A DNA stretch of 64,000 nt from an uncultured Reyranella sp. (GTDB taxonomy: Bacteria; Pseudomonadota; Alphaproteobacteria; Reyranellales; Reyranellaceae), in contig CALDNT010000037.1 of assembly GCA_937915145.1 (NCBI GenBank), positions 90,016 to 154,015 on the forward strand, written 5' to 3'. The translations under genes and the position numbers were made by a program. Each line of letters begins with the position of its first letter. The stretch's first letter is position 1. The notes below the pieces were generated by a model. It was not told the origin of the DNA. It made no database searches and saw only the letters and a program-made list of their open reading frames with translations. Shown here in pieces: positions 8,947-18,121 of the stretch.

Positions 8947-9092
8947 ATTTTCTCGGACACCGATGAGCCGAAGTCGCCGGGGCCGGCGGCACAGCCGATC
9001 GCGGGGCGATTCGCCTGCTGGATCAACGGCCTGACCAGGATTTTTGGCACAGCGGAATGGACAACGCGTGGCACAACGAGCTGTGCCAAAAA
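8947..9092 (-). repeat. Dispersed ~145-bp element, copy A
   Basis: Reverse complement tttttggcacagctcgttgtgccacgcgttgtccattccgctgtgccaaaaat... aligns with 41755..41905; contains perfect 12-bp inverted repeat TTTTTGGCACAG/CTGTGCCAAAAA. Confidence 0.85.
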
Positions 9093-9109
9093 CCGGCATC
9101 CCGGAGTGG

Positions 9110-9739
9110 CTAGACGCCGGCGTAAGGCTCGCCCCAGCGGTCCTGGTAGACGATCTCCTTGAGCGGGCCGCGGCCGACCGGGCCGAACTTGCCCATCGGC
9201 CAGCCGACCGGAAGGATGGCGTAGGAGTGGACGCCGGCCGGCAGGCCGAGCGCGGCATCGGCTTCCTTCTCATGCAGCATGTGCCGGGTGGTGAGCGTGG
9301 TGCCGAGGCCCAGCGCGCGGATCGCCAGCACCATGTTCTGCACCGCCGGATAGATCGAGGCGCCGGCCATGCGGTTGGGGGTCGGGCCGTCCTCGAGGCA
9401 GGCCACGATCCACACCGGCGCCTCGGCGTAGTGGTCGGTGAGATATTCCACCGCGGCCACCTGGCGGAGGTAGCGTTCCTTCGTCACGCCCGGCGGCGGT
9501 TCACCGGTGCGGTAGCGCGGGCCGATCACCTCGTCGAACGCCTTCTTGTACCAGACCGAGACCGCGTCCTTGATCTTGCGGTCCTTGATCACCAGGAAGC
9601 GCCACTTCTGGGTGTTGCCGCCGTTGGGCGCGCAGGCCCCGGCGCGCAGGATCCTGGCGATCAATTCATCCGGCACCGGATCGGGCTTCAGCCGCCGCAT
9701 GGCGCGGCAGTTCTCGATGGTCTCGAACAGATCGGGCAT
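9110..9739 (-). CDS. Nitroreductase family protein
   Basis: MPDLFETIENCRAMRRLKPDPVPDELIARILRAGACAPNGGNTQKWRFLVI; ASIYPAVQNMVLAIRALGLGTTLTT. Confidence 0.92.
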   Translation of the reverse strand: MPDLFETIENCRAMRRLKPDPVPDELIARILRAGACAPNGGNTQKWRFLVIKDRKIKDAVSVWYKKAFDEVIGPRYRTGEPPPGVTKERYLRQVAAVEYLTDHYAEAPVWIVACLEDGPTPNRMAGASIYPAVQNMVLAIRALGLGTTLTTRHMLHEKEADAALGLPAGVHSYAILPVGWPMGKFGPVGRGPLKEIVYQDRWGEPYAGV

Positions 9740-9762
9740 TGGTCGTTGCTCCTGGCTTGGAT

Positions 9763-10698
9763 TTACGAGGCGCGGCGGCGGGTGACTTCCTCGAAGCGGC
9801 GTTCGCGGGCGGCGCGGCGCGGATCGTCCATCTCGGCCAGCGCTGCCTCGGGCACCCAGCCGTCGCGGCCCGGGACATAGGCGCGGTTGGTCTGGCGCGG
9901 GTTGCGGTTCAGCAGCGGCCTGGCGTGCAGCGGGTGGCGCAGGCTGCGGACCTCGTGCTCGATCTGGAACAGCTTGCGGCCGGACTTGGGATCGACGATG
10001 TGCTCGAAGCGGTACTGGTGCTGGTTGCTTTCCTCGGTGACGAGGTCGCGCTCGGCCAGCCTGCTGTGCGGGCCGGAGAAATTGGCGACATAGACTTGGA
10101 TGTGATGGCCGTCGTAGGCCGGCGCCGGCCGCGCGGTCTCACGGAAGACCAGTTCCTGGTCCATGCCGGCGGCGACGTGGGCGGCCTTGTCCTCGACCGT
10201 GGCGCGGGTGGCGAAGACCTTGTCGTAGAAGCCGGCGACGCCCTTGGCGGCACCGACCGGCACGTCGAACTCGACATAGGCCATGCCCAGCGTCATGCCG
10301 CCGAAGCGCGGCGCCGGATCGTGGCAGAGAATGGTGTTGCCCCACGGGCAGGTGGTGGCGACATGGTCTTCATGCTCGACGAAATCGAAGCGCGTGCCGG
10401 CCAGCGCCTTGCGCATATTGCCCAGCCGCACCAGCAGCGCTTCGCGGTCGGGCAGCACCAGCCCGACGCGGCCGCGCAGCAGCTGCGCGGTGGTGCCGGT
10501 CGGCAGGTGGAACTGGCTGCGCCCGACGTTGATCCACATGTTGTCGACGCTGGTCATCATGTAGGGGTCGCGCGTGAGGCCAAGGCCGCTGACGTAGAAC
10601 AGCGTCGCCAGCCCCTGGTCGGCGACCCGGAGATTGACGTGCTCGAGCTCGACGATGTTGCCGATGTCCTCGGCGCTGCGGTCGTACTGGTTGGTCAT
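9763..10698 (-). CDS. VOC superfamily (glyoxalase/dioxygenase-like) protein
   Basis: VELEHVNLRVADQGLATLFYVSGLGLTRDPYMM...; second half with MAYVEFDVPVGAAKGVAGFYDKVF. Confidence 0.75.
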   Translation of the reverse strand: MTNQYDRSAEDIGNIVELEHVNLRVADQGLATLFYVSGLGLTRDPYMMTSVDNMWINVGRSQFHLPTGTTAQLLRGRVGLVLPDREALLVRLGNMRKALAGTRFDFVEHEDHVATTCPWGNTILCHDPAPRFGGMTLGMAYVEFDVPVGAAKGVAGFYDKVFATRATVEDKAAHVAAGMDQELVFRETARPAPAYDGHHIQVYVANFSGPHSRLAERDLVTEESNQHQYRFEHIVDPKSGRKLFQIEHEVRSLRHPLHARPLLNRNPRQTNRAYVPGRDGWVPEAALAEMDDPRRAARERRFEEVTRRRAS

Positions 10699-10760
10699 CG
10701 TTCGCCTCCGATGGAGAAAGTTGCCGTGTTGCAGCAGGGGTTTGCGTCAATGGGCCTGCA

Positions 10761-11579
10761 TCAGTGGGCCAGCAGCAGCGGTACCGGACAGGATGAAATC
10801 ACCTTGGCGGTGGCGCCGCCGAGACCGAGGAAAGTCGACATCCCGCCATGGCCATAGGCGCCCATGACCAGCAGGTCGGCGCCCTTGGCCCGGGTGTAGT
10901 CGAGCAGCGCGCGACCGCGGGCACGGCCGGAGACGGCGCCGGGATCGATGGTCTCGACCGTGGCGGCGACGCCATGGCGGTCCAGCGTGCGCAGGAGATG
11001 GGGTGTCCCGACATCGTCCGGCGCGGCGCCGGCCACGACGATCGTGACCTTGCGGGCCTTTTCGAGAAACGGCAGGGCGAAGCCTGCGGCCCGCGCTGCC
11101 GGGGCGCTGCCGTTCCAGGCCACGACCACGGACGTCATCGGCGCGGGGTCGGGATTGGGCGGGGCGATCATCAGCGGGCAGACGCAATCGTGGAGGGCGG
11201 TGTGCACCGTCGCCGGTGCGATGTTCTCGGCGTCGGCGCCGGGCCGGCCGAGCAGGAGGAGGTCGGCGTAACGCGCCATCGCCACGAGCTGGTCGCGCGT
11301 GACGCCGCGGCCGCCGGCGAAGGTGGTGCCGGTGAGCGGCGCGATCAGTTCCCAATAGGCGCGCTCGGACTCGCGCGCGCGCGCCTTCTGCCGGTCGTCG
11401 GTCTGGCGCTTGAGGAACGGCATGGCCTGGGCCGCGATGTCGGCATCGCCGGGCCGGGATTCGGAGAAATGAATGGCATCGACGGTGCCGCGGAACATGG
11501 AGGCGATCCGGGCGGCGAGACCGAACGACATTGCCGCTTCCGGCCCGCCTTCGGAAATCGCAAGAATGGACTTGAACAT
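10761..11579 (-). CDS. Universal stress protein UspA family (two domains)
   Basis: MFKSILAISEGG...; VVVAWNGSAPAARA; ADLLVMGAYGHGGMSTFLGLGGATAKVISSCPVPLLLAH. Confidence 0.9.
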   Translation of the reverse strand: MFKSILAISEGGPEAAMSFGLAARIASMFRGTVDAIHFSESRPGDADIAAQAMPFLKRQTDDRQKARARESERAYWELIAPLTGTTFAGGRGVTRDQLVAMARYADLLLLGRPGADAENIAPATVHTALHDCVCPLMIAPPNPDPAPMTSVVVAWNGSAPAARAAGFALPFLEKARKVTIVVAGAAPDDVGTPHLLRTLDRHGVAATVETIDPGAVSGRARGRALLDYTRAKGADLLVMGAYGHGGMSTFLGLGGATAKVISSCPVPLLLAH

Positions 11580-11606
11580 CGCCAGGCTTCTCTCCGCCGA
11601 TCCGGC

Positions 11607-11855
11607 CTATCGCAACGACTGCCGGTCGCGGCGCCACGCGCCCCAGGTCCGGGTGGCGATGAAGATCCCGGTGGACGCCGCCACGAAATAGTTCAGCAAG
11701 ATATAGGGCAGGCTGAATTCGCCAAGGCTGTAGAAGCGGCGATCCAGCTCGACAAGCCACACGGCACCGAGACTGGCGAGAAACAACACCCGGACCCAGC
11801 GCGGGCTGGTCGCCTCGATCATGCGGCAAAACCGCCGGACGTCATCGAACTTCAT
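11607..11855 (-). CDS. Small membrane protein (82 aa)
   Basis: MKFDDVRRFCRMIEATSPRWVRVLFLASLGAVWLVELDRRFYSLGEFSLPYILLNYFVAASTGIFIATRTWGAWRRDRQSLR; two hydrophobic segments. Confidence 0.55.
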   Translation of the reverse strand: MKFDDVRRFCRMIEATSPRWVRVLFLASLGAVWLVELDRRFYSLGEFSLPYILLNYFVAASTGIFIATRTWGAWRRDRQSLR

Positions 11856-11996
11856 CGTCACTCCCCGCCCATCGTGGCGGCCGCAGTCTACGTCCCCCGC
11901 GGCCGGGTCGGCCAGAAATCTTCGGCCGCGGGGCAAGGTTGTCCCGGGTGCAGCGATGCTCCAGTCTGGACCGCAACAATACCATCGGGGGAAACG

Positions 11997-13178
11997 ATGA
12001 AAGTCCAGGCCTACGAGGTTTTTCAGTGCGACGCGGGATGGCGCAGCTTCTCGTTTCTCAAGCTCGTGACCGACTCCGGTCCCGTCGGCTGGTCGGAATA
12101 CAACGAAAGCTTCGGCAGTCCCGGTCTTTCCGCCGTGATCGAGGCGTTGATGCCGAATGTGATCGGCATGGACCCGATGGACCTCGAGCTGGTCAATGCC
12201 GTGCTGGCGACCAAGTCGACCCAGTCGCGCGGCGGGCTCGTGCGCCAGGCGATCGCGGCGATCGAGAACGCGCTGCTCGACATCAAGGGCAAGGCGCTGG
12301 GAGTGCCGGTCTATCAGCTGTTCGGCGGCAAGCTGCGCGATCGTATCCCGGTCTACTGGTCGCACTGCGGCTCCTACCGCATGCGCAATGCCGAGCTGGT
12401 CGGCACGCCGCCGGTGCGGACCTACGACGACATGACCAAGGTCGGCGCCGAAGTGAAGGCGCGCGGCTTCTCGGCCCTGAAGACCAACATCGCCATCGAG
12501 ACCGACGGGCTGATCAGCGCCTACCGGCCGGGCTTCGTCGTCGGTCGCGGCTTTCCCGAGCGCAACTGGGACGCCTACATCGCCCGCAGCGCCGCCAAAA
12601 CCGTGGAGGCCTTCCGCAAGGGCTGCGGGCCCGATGTCGGCATCATGCTCGACCTCAATTTCCATTTCCGCACCGAAGGTTTCAGGCGCATCGCCGAGGC
12701 CGTCGGGCCGACCGGGCTCACCTGGCTCGAACTCGACGCGCACGATCCCAAATCCATCGCGCTGATCCGTCGCGACTCGCCCTGCCCGATCGCCTCGGGC
12801 GAAACCCTGCTGGAACGCCGCGATTTTCGGCCTTATTTCGAGAACTACTCGTTCGATACCGCCATCGTCGACGTGATCTGGAACGGCTTCTACGAGTCGC
12901 TGAAGATCGCGGCGATGGCGGAGGTCTACGAGGTGAACGTAGCGCCGCACAATTTCTACGGTCATCTTGCCAGCGCCATCAGCGCGCACTTCTGCGCCGC
13001 CGTGCCCAACTTCCGCATCATGGAGATCGACATCGACAGCGTGACCTGGCGCGACGACTTCGTGAAAACCCCGCCGGTCATCGAGAACGGCGACTTCATC
13101 CTGCCGACCGGCCCTGGCTGGGGCATCGAAGTGAACGAGGCAGGGCTGCGGGCACACCCGGTCAAGTCGAGCCGGTAG
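11997..13178 (+). CDS. Mandelate racemase/muconate lactonizing enzyme family (enolase superfamily)
   Basis: AIAAIENALLDIKGKALGVPVYQLFGGKLRDRIPVY; DLNFHF; WLELD; IASGETL; NVAPHNFYGHLASA. Confidence 0.93.
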   Translation: MKVQAYEVFQCDAGWRSFSFLKLVTDSGPVGWSEYNESFGSPGLSAVIEALMPNVIGMDPMDLELVNAVLATKSTQSRGGLVRQAIAAIENALLDIKGKALGVPVYQLFGGKLRDRIPVYWSHCGSYRMRNAELVGTPPVRTYDDMTKVGAEVKARGFSALKTNIAIETDGLISAYRPGFVVGRGFPERNWDAYIARSAAKTVEAFRKGCGPDVGIMLDLNFHFRTEGFRRIAEAVGPTGLTWLELDAHDPKSIALIRRDSPCPIASGETLLERRDFRPYFENYSFDTAIVDVIWNGFYESLKIAAMAEVYEVNVAPHNFYGHLASAISAHFCAAVPNFRIMEIDIDSVTWRDDFVKTPPVIENGDFILPTGPGWGIEVNEAGLRAHPVKSSR

Positions 13179-13228
13179 GCGAACGGGACGGCCGTGGTCG
13201 TGACCCCGCGCGCCGTCGCGCCCTTCGC

Positions 13229-14794
13229 CTACCAGACCCCGAAGAAGATTCCGTGTTTCTTGTGGGTGGCGGTGCGGGCCTCGACGTAGGCGTCGTCGAC
13301 CGTGACCCGCGTCTTGCGCGCCTTCAGCCAGCCATCGAGGCGGCCTTCCATCTCGCGACGGATGTGGGCGTAGGACTCGTTGGCGCCAAGGTCGCTCCGC
13401 TCCTGCGGATCGTTGGCGAGGTCGAACAGCATCGGCCTGAAATCCTGCCACCACACGTATTTCCAGCGGTCGGTGCGAACCATGATGGCGCGGCAATCGC
13501 GGGGGCCGCGCTTCAGGATCAACCGCGCCTCGCGGAAGGAATAGTCGAGTTCGGAGAACACGGCGTCGCGCCAGGCCTCCACCTTGCCGCCACGCAGCAG
13601 AGGCAGCAGCGAACGGCCTTCGACGAGGTGCTCGTGGGCCGGCAAACCGAGCGCGGCCAGTACCGTCGGCACGACATCGATTGCCTCGACGAATCGACTG
13701 TCGACGGTGCCGCGTGAAGCGTCGGCAGCAGGATCCGGATCGTAGACGATGAAGGGCACGCGCAGCGCCTCCTCGTAGAACATCTCCTTTTCGCCCAGCC
13801 AGTGATCGCCGAGGAAATCGCCGTGGTCGGCGGTGAAGACGATCAGCGTGTCATCGAAGCGGCCGGCCTTCTTCAGGTGATCGAACAGGCGGCCCAGCCA
13901 GTCGTCGATCTGGCGGATCAGGCCCATGTAGGTCGGCATGACCGTCGCCCGCGCGTCGGGGCGGCCGAACGACACCGATTCTTCGTGCTGGCGGTAGGCC
14001 GCAAGTACCGGATGCTGCCCCTCAAGTTCGGACTTGTCGCGGTTGAGCGGCAGGCAGTCCTTGGCACCGTACATGTTGTGATAGGGCGCCGGCGCCATGT
14101 AGGGCCAATGCGGCTTCACATAGCTGAGATGGAGGAACCACGGCTTGTCGTCCATGCCGTCGATGAAGCGCATGGCCTCGCGAGTCATATAGGCAGTTTC
14201 CGAATGCTCCTCGGCGACGCGCGCCGGCAGCCCGGCGTTGCGCATGTGCCAGCCGGAGGCCTTCTCGCCGTCCGGACCGGTGGCAGCGATCACATAGTCG
14301 CTCCAGGGATCGTCGGAATTGTAGCCCTGGCTGCGCAGGTAGGCGGCGTAGCCGCTCTCGTCGCCGGGCGGTGAGTGGCCATCGTAGCGGTCGAGCTCCT
14401 CGAAGCGGCCGGCACGCATGAGAGCGGCAACGGCGGAACCGCCTTCGATGCCGTAGCGCTGGAGGCCGTCGAGATCCGGCAGCACATGGGTCTTGCCGGC
14501 CAGTGCCACGCGGATGCCGGCGGGCTGGAGATAGTCGCCGATGGTCTTTTCGCGCAAGGAGAGAGGCACGCGGTTCCAGGTGGCGCCGTGGCTGGTCATA
14601 TAGCGGCCGGTGTAATAGCTCATGCGCGAGGGGCCGCAGACGCCGGACTGCACATAGGCACGCGAGAACAGCACTCCCTGCTTTGCCAACCCGTCGATTG
14701 CCGGAGTCCTGAGATGCGGATGGCCGGCGCATGACAGGTGATCGGCACGGAGCTGGTCACACATGATGAACAGAACATTCTTGACCTTGGCCAC
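13229..14794 (-). CDS. Sulfatase
   Basis: NVLFIMCDQLRADHLSCAGHPHLRTPAIDGLA; formylglycine motif CGPSR; TADHGDFLGDHWLGEKEMFYEEALRVPFIVYDP. Confidence 0.95.
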   Translation of the reverse strand: MAKVKNVLFIMCDQLRADHLSCAGHPHLRTPAIDGLAKQGVLFSRAYVQSGVCGPSRMSYYTGRYMTSHGATWNRVPLSLREKTIGDYLQPAGIRVALAGKTHVLPDLDGLQRYGIEGGSAVAALMRAGRFEELDRYDGHSPPGDESGYAAYLRSQGYNSDDPWSDYVIAATGPDGEKASGWHMRNAGLPARVAEEHSETAYMTREAMRFIDGMDDKPWFLHLSYVKPHWPYMAPAPYHNMYGAKDCLPLNRDKSELEGQHPVLAAYRQHEESVSFGRPDARATVMPTYMGLIRQIDDWLGRLFDHLKKAGRFDDTLIVFTADHGDFLGDHWLGEKEMFYEEALRVPFIVYDPDPAADASRGTVDSRFVEAIDVVPTVLAALGLPAHEHLVEGRSLLPLLRGGKVEAWRDAVFSELDYSFREARLILKRGPRDCRAIMVRTDRWKYVWWQDFRPMLFDLANDPQERSDLGANESYAHIRREMEGRLDGWLKARKTRVTVDDAYVEARTATHKKHGIFFGVW

Positions 14795-14834
14795 GCGGCT
14801 TCCCTCCTCGGCTTCTTGGGCTTATCTAAAACCC

Positions 14835-15410
14835 ATGACCGACACTCCGTCCATCCGCGACATCATCGATTTCTGGTTTCTGCCGCTTTCCGATCCCGAC
14901 CACGGCCTGCCGCGCGACATCTGGTGGCGAAGCACGCCCGCGTTCGATGCCGAGATCGTATCGCGGTTCGGGGCCGCGACCGAGCGCGCGGTCGCTGGCG
15001 GGTTGGATGCCTGGAAGGCTTCGCCGGAAGGGGCACTGGCCTTGATCCTTTTGTGCGACCAGTTCCCACGCAACTGCTTCCGTCGTTCCGCCCGCGCCTT
15101 CTGCGGCGATACAAAAGCAATCGAGACGGCGCGGCTCGCACTCGCCCGCTTCTATCCCGCAGCCTTCGGATCCAACCACAGGCTCTTCTTCTATATGCCG
15201 TTCGGCCACAGCGAGGTGCTGGCCGACCAGCTCATGGCCTGCGCGCTGTTCGACACGATCGGCGGCGAAGAAAATTTGCAATCAGCCGCAGAGCACCGCG
15301 ATGTCGTCGCCCGCTTCGGCCGCTTCCCCCATCGCAACGAAGTGCTGGGACGCACGAGCACGGCGGAAGAGCTGGAATTTCTGCGCGACGCTAAGCGGTA
15401 CGGGCAATGA
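14835..15410 (+). CDS. DUF924 family protein
   Basis: [12 protein letters not shown]...[58 protein letters not shown]. Confidence 0.92.
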   Translation: MTDTPSIRDIIDFWFLPLSDPDHGLPRDIWWRSTPAFDAEIVSRFGAATERAVAGGLDAWKASPEGALALILLCDQFPRNCFRRSARAFCGDTKAIETARLALARFYPAAFGSNHRLFFYMPFGHSEVLADQLMACALFDTIGGEENLQSAAEHRDVVARFGRFPHRNEVLGRTSTAEELEFLRDAKRYGQ

Positions 15411-15891
15411 TCTCGCGATAAAGCTCGGCGGTCGTCGCGTCGAAGCAACAGAAGATGATTCGCTCAGGCATGCGGATCATGCGGGCCTGGCGCACGGCGA
15501 TATTGGTCGCCGGCTCCTTCGGGTAGCCGTAAACACCAGTCGATATCGCCGGAAAGGCAATGCTGTTCAGGCCATGGACAACAGCAAGTGCCAGGCTGTT
15601 GGTGTAGCATTTCGCCAAAAGTTCGGGCTCGTTGGCCACGCCGCCTCGCCAGACCGGGCCGACGGTGTGGATCACATGGCGCGCCATCAGCCGATAGCCC
15701 TTGGTAATCCGGGCTTCACCGGTAGGACAACCGCCGAGGCTGCGGCACTCGGCCAGCAGATCCGGACCGGCTGCACGATGGATGGCGCCATCAACGCCAC
15801 CACCACCCAACAGGCTTTCGTTGGCTGCGTTCACGATGGCGTCGACGTCGAGTTGAGTGATGTCGCCTTCGACGATCTCGATGGCCGCCAC
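15391..15891 (-). CDS. Macro domain protein (O-acetyl-ADP-ribose deacetylase-like)
   Basis: [67 protein letters not shown]. Confidence 0.95.
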   Translation of the reverse strand: MAAIEIVEGDITQLDVDAIVNAANESLLGGGGVDGAIHRAAGPDLLAECRSLGGCPTGEARITKGYRLMARHVIHTVGPVWRGGVANEPELLAKCYTNSLALAVVHGLNSIAFPAISTGVYGYPKEPATNIAVRQARMIRMPERIIFCCFDATTAELYREIIARTA

Positions 15892-15896
15892 CGGCC

Positions 15897-16643
15897 CTAC
15901 CAGTAGCGGATCGAACCGGTATCGAGGTGGACGAAGCCGGAGCGCGGGTAATAGCCGACCCCGCCCATCTGGAGCGACCGTGCGGCCTGGCGGATCTTGA
16001 ACACCGACACGCCGGGAAGGCGGATATCCATGGCGTTGCCGTTCATGTGCTGGCTGTCACGCGCCACGCCGCGGCTGACGCTGGCCAGCCAAGCATTGGT
16101 CGTGGGCGACCGGTAGGCTGACAGCACCTCGATCGAACCTCCGTAACCCACGATCCGCGCCGTATGCCACAGCACATCGAACAGTAGCGGATCCATTTCG
16201 GTCAGGGCGTTGTCGCGGCTGTCGCGCAGGAAGTGGTTCAACTGGTTCAGCGCATCGCGATGGTAGGCGCCGTTCGACCAATAGGTGACGGTAAGCGTCT
16301 CCTTGGTGTTGAAGCTGATCAGGCTGAGGCTGCGCGGACTCACCGTGTCGAGCGGTGGCGGTGGTCCGGGCGGCTGTGCCGGTGCGAAACCACCGTAGCG
16401 CGCGGCGCGCAGGGTCTCCGGAGTCGTTCGCTGCTTTGCCGCGCTTCGAGAAGAGCCGCGCTGCACGGTCGGAGCAGCTGCCGCCTTTCGGACAACGACT
16501 TTCTTGGAAGGGACCGCCGTCTTCGCACTGGCCGGCGTGCTGCGCACGACTTCAGGCGTGGTCGATCCCGCGGACTTGGTCTGGGCGGCGCTGGTGCCAG
16601 CGAACGCCAGCACTGCCGCCAAGCTCAACGCAAATAACCGCAT
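15897..16643 (-). CDS. DUF882/M15-type peptidase (YcbK-like), secreted
   Basis: Signal peptide [75 protein letters not shown]. Confidence 0.85.
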   Translation of the reverse strand: MRLFALSLAAVLAFAGTSAAQTKSAGSTTPEVVRSTPASAKTAVPSKKVVVRKAAAAPTVQRGSSRSAAKQRTTPETLRAARYGGFAPAQPPGPPPPLDTVSPRSLSLISFNTKETLTVTYWSNGAYHRDALNQLNHFLRDSRDNALTEMDPLLFDVLWHTARIVGYGGSIEVLSAYRSPTTNAWLASVSRGVARDSQHMNGNAMDIRLPGVSVFKIRQAARSLQMGGVGYYPRSGFVHLDTGSIRYW

Positions 16644-16684
16644 CCCCGCCCCGGGTTGTTGTATTTTTATCACGGACATACATA

Positions 16685-18121
16685 TCAGAGACCGACTCGC
16701 GACTCAAAGTGAAAATCCCCAGGCTGGGTCTCTCCAGACTGGGCCCCGGCCAAGCCGACCACTTCACCCACCAGGCACAGCGTCGGCCCCGTCAGTCGTG
16801 CGTGCGTCGCCCGGCGTTCGATGGTGGCGAGCGTACCAACGACGCGGCGCTCGCGATCGGTCGTGCCATTTTCGATCAGGGCAATCGGCGTTGCTGCGGA
16901 CCGTCCATGTTGGATCAACCGACTGACGATCACCGGCAGGGTCGCGGCACCCATATAGATGACAACGGTCTGTCGCGGTCGTGCAAGCATCTGCCAGTCA
17001 AGATCGATGCTGCCATCCTTCAGATGCCCCGTCACGAAGACGCAGGCTTGCGCATGATCGCGATGGGTGAGCGGGATTCCTGCGCTGGCCGCACAGCCCA
17101 AGGCAGCCGTCACGCCGGGCACGACCTCGACGGCCACGCCCGCCCGGGTCAGCGCTTCGATCTCCTCGCCGCCGCGGCCAAAAACAAGCGGATCGCCACC
17201 CTTCAGGCGCACGACACTCTTGCCAGCATGGGCCAGCGCCACCAGGCGATCGTTGATCTCTTCCTGTGGTACGCAGTGATGCGCCCGGCGCTTGCCGACG
17301 TATATCCGCTCCGCGTCGCGTCGCGCCATGGCGAGCACTTCAGCCGAGACCAGGCGATCGTAGACGACCGTATCGGCGCGCTGCAGCAGGCGGTGGGCTT
17401 TCAACGTCAGCAGATCGGGATCGCCGGGACCGGCGCCGACGAGATGTACCATCCCCTGCGTTGGGCCGGCAGCAGAACCGGTCTCATGGCGCGTACTATC
17501 GAGCAGCCGGATCAGTTCTCGCCGCGCGCCGATCTCGTCGCCGGCCAGCGCCAGTTCGCCGATGCGGCCTTCGAACACGCGATCCCAGAAGCGGCGGCGG
17601 GTGCGCGACTGATCGAGCGTACGGCGCACCTGCTTGCGAAAGACCTCGGCAAAGCGCGCAAGTCGGCCGATCGCTGCCGGCATCGCCTGCTCAATCTCGG
17701 CCCGCAGCCGCCGCGCCAGCGCCGGCGCGGCACCGCCGGTCGAGATGGCGATGGTGATCGGCGCGCGGTCGACGATCGCCGGCATGATGAAGCTGGAGAG
17801 ACCGGGTCGGTCGACGACGTTCACCGGAACACAGCTCCGTTGCGCGGCGTGCGACACGCGCGCCTGCACAGCCTCGTCGTCGCTCGCAACGATGACCAGT
17901 GACGCCCCCACCAGATCCTCGTCGCCGAAAGCCCGGCCCGACCAGGAGATGCGGCCTTCGTCGATAAGCTGGGCGATCTCACCCACGACCGTGTCGGCGA
18001 TCAACGTTACATGGGCACCGGCGGACAACAGCAACTCGACCTTGCGCGCTGCAGCCTCGGTGCCGCCAACGACCAGTACGCGCCGCTCCTGCAACGACAT
18101 GAAAAGGGGGAACGTCCGCAT
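16685..18121 (-). CDS. cysG: Siroheme synthase (dehydrogenase/ferrochelatase + uroporphyrinogen-III methyltransferase)
   Basis: N-terminal RRVLVVGGTEAAARKVELLLSAGA; C-terminal VHLVGAGPGDPDLLTLKAHRLLQRADTVVYDRLVS..., VVRLKGGDPLVFGRGGEE; TGATG overlap with upstream ORF. Confidence 0.93.
   Translation of the reverse strand: MRTFPLFMSLQERRVLVVGGTEAAARKVELLLSAGAHVTLIADTVVGEIAQLIDEGRISWSGRAFGDEDLVGASLVIVASDDEAVQARVSHAAQRSCVPVNVVDRPGLSSFIMPAIVDRAPITIAISTGGAAPALARRLRAEIEQAMPAAIGRLARFAEVFRKQVRRTLDQSRTRRRFWDRVFEGRIGELALAGDEIGARRELIRLLDSTRHETGSAAGPTQGMVHLVGAGPGDPDLLTLKAHRLLQRADTVVYDRLVSAEVLAMARRDAERIYVGKRRAHHCVPQEEINDRLVALAHAGKSVVRLKGGDPLVFGRGGEEIEALTRAGVAVEVVPGVTAALGCAASAGIPLTHRDHAQACVFVTGHLKDGSIDLDWQMLARPRQTVVIYMGAATLPVIVSRLIQHGRSAATPIALIENGTTDRERRVVGTLATIERRATHARLTGPTLCLVGEVVGLAGAQSGETQPGDFHFESRVGL

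Noticed and set aside
11607-13496. 629-aa minus-strand ORF
   Set aside because: Antisense shadow of the mandelate racemase-like gene; only the distal 11607-11855 part has a plausible independent start and protein-like composition.
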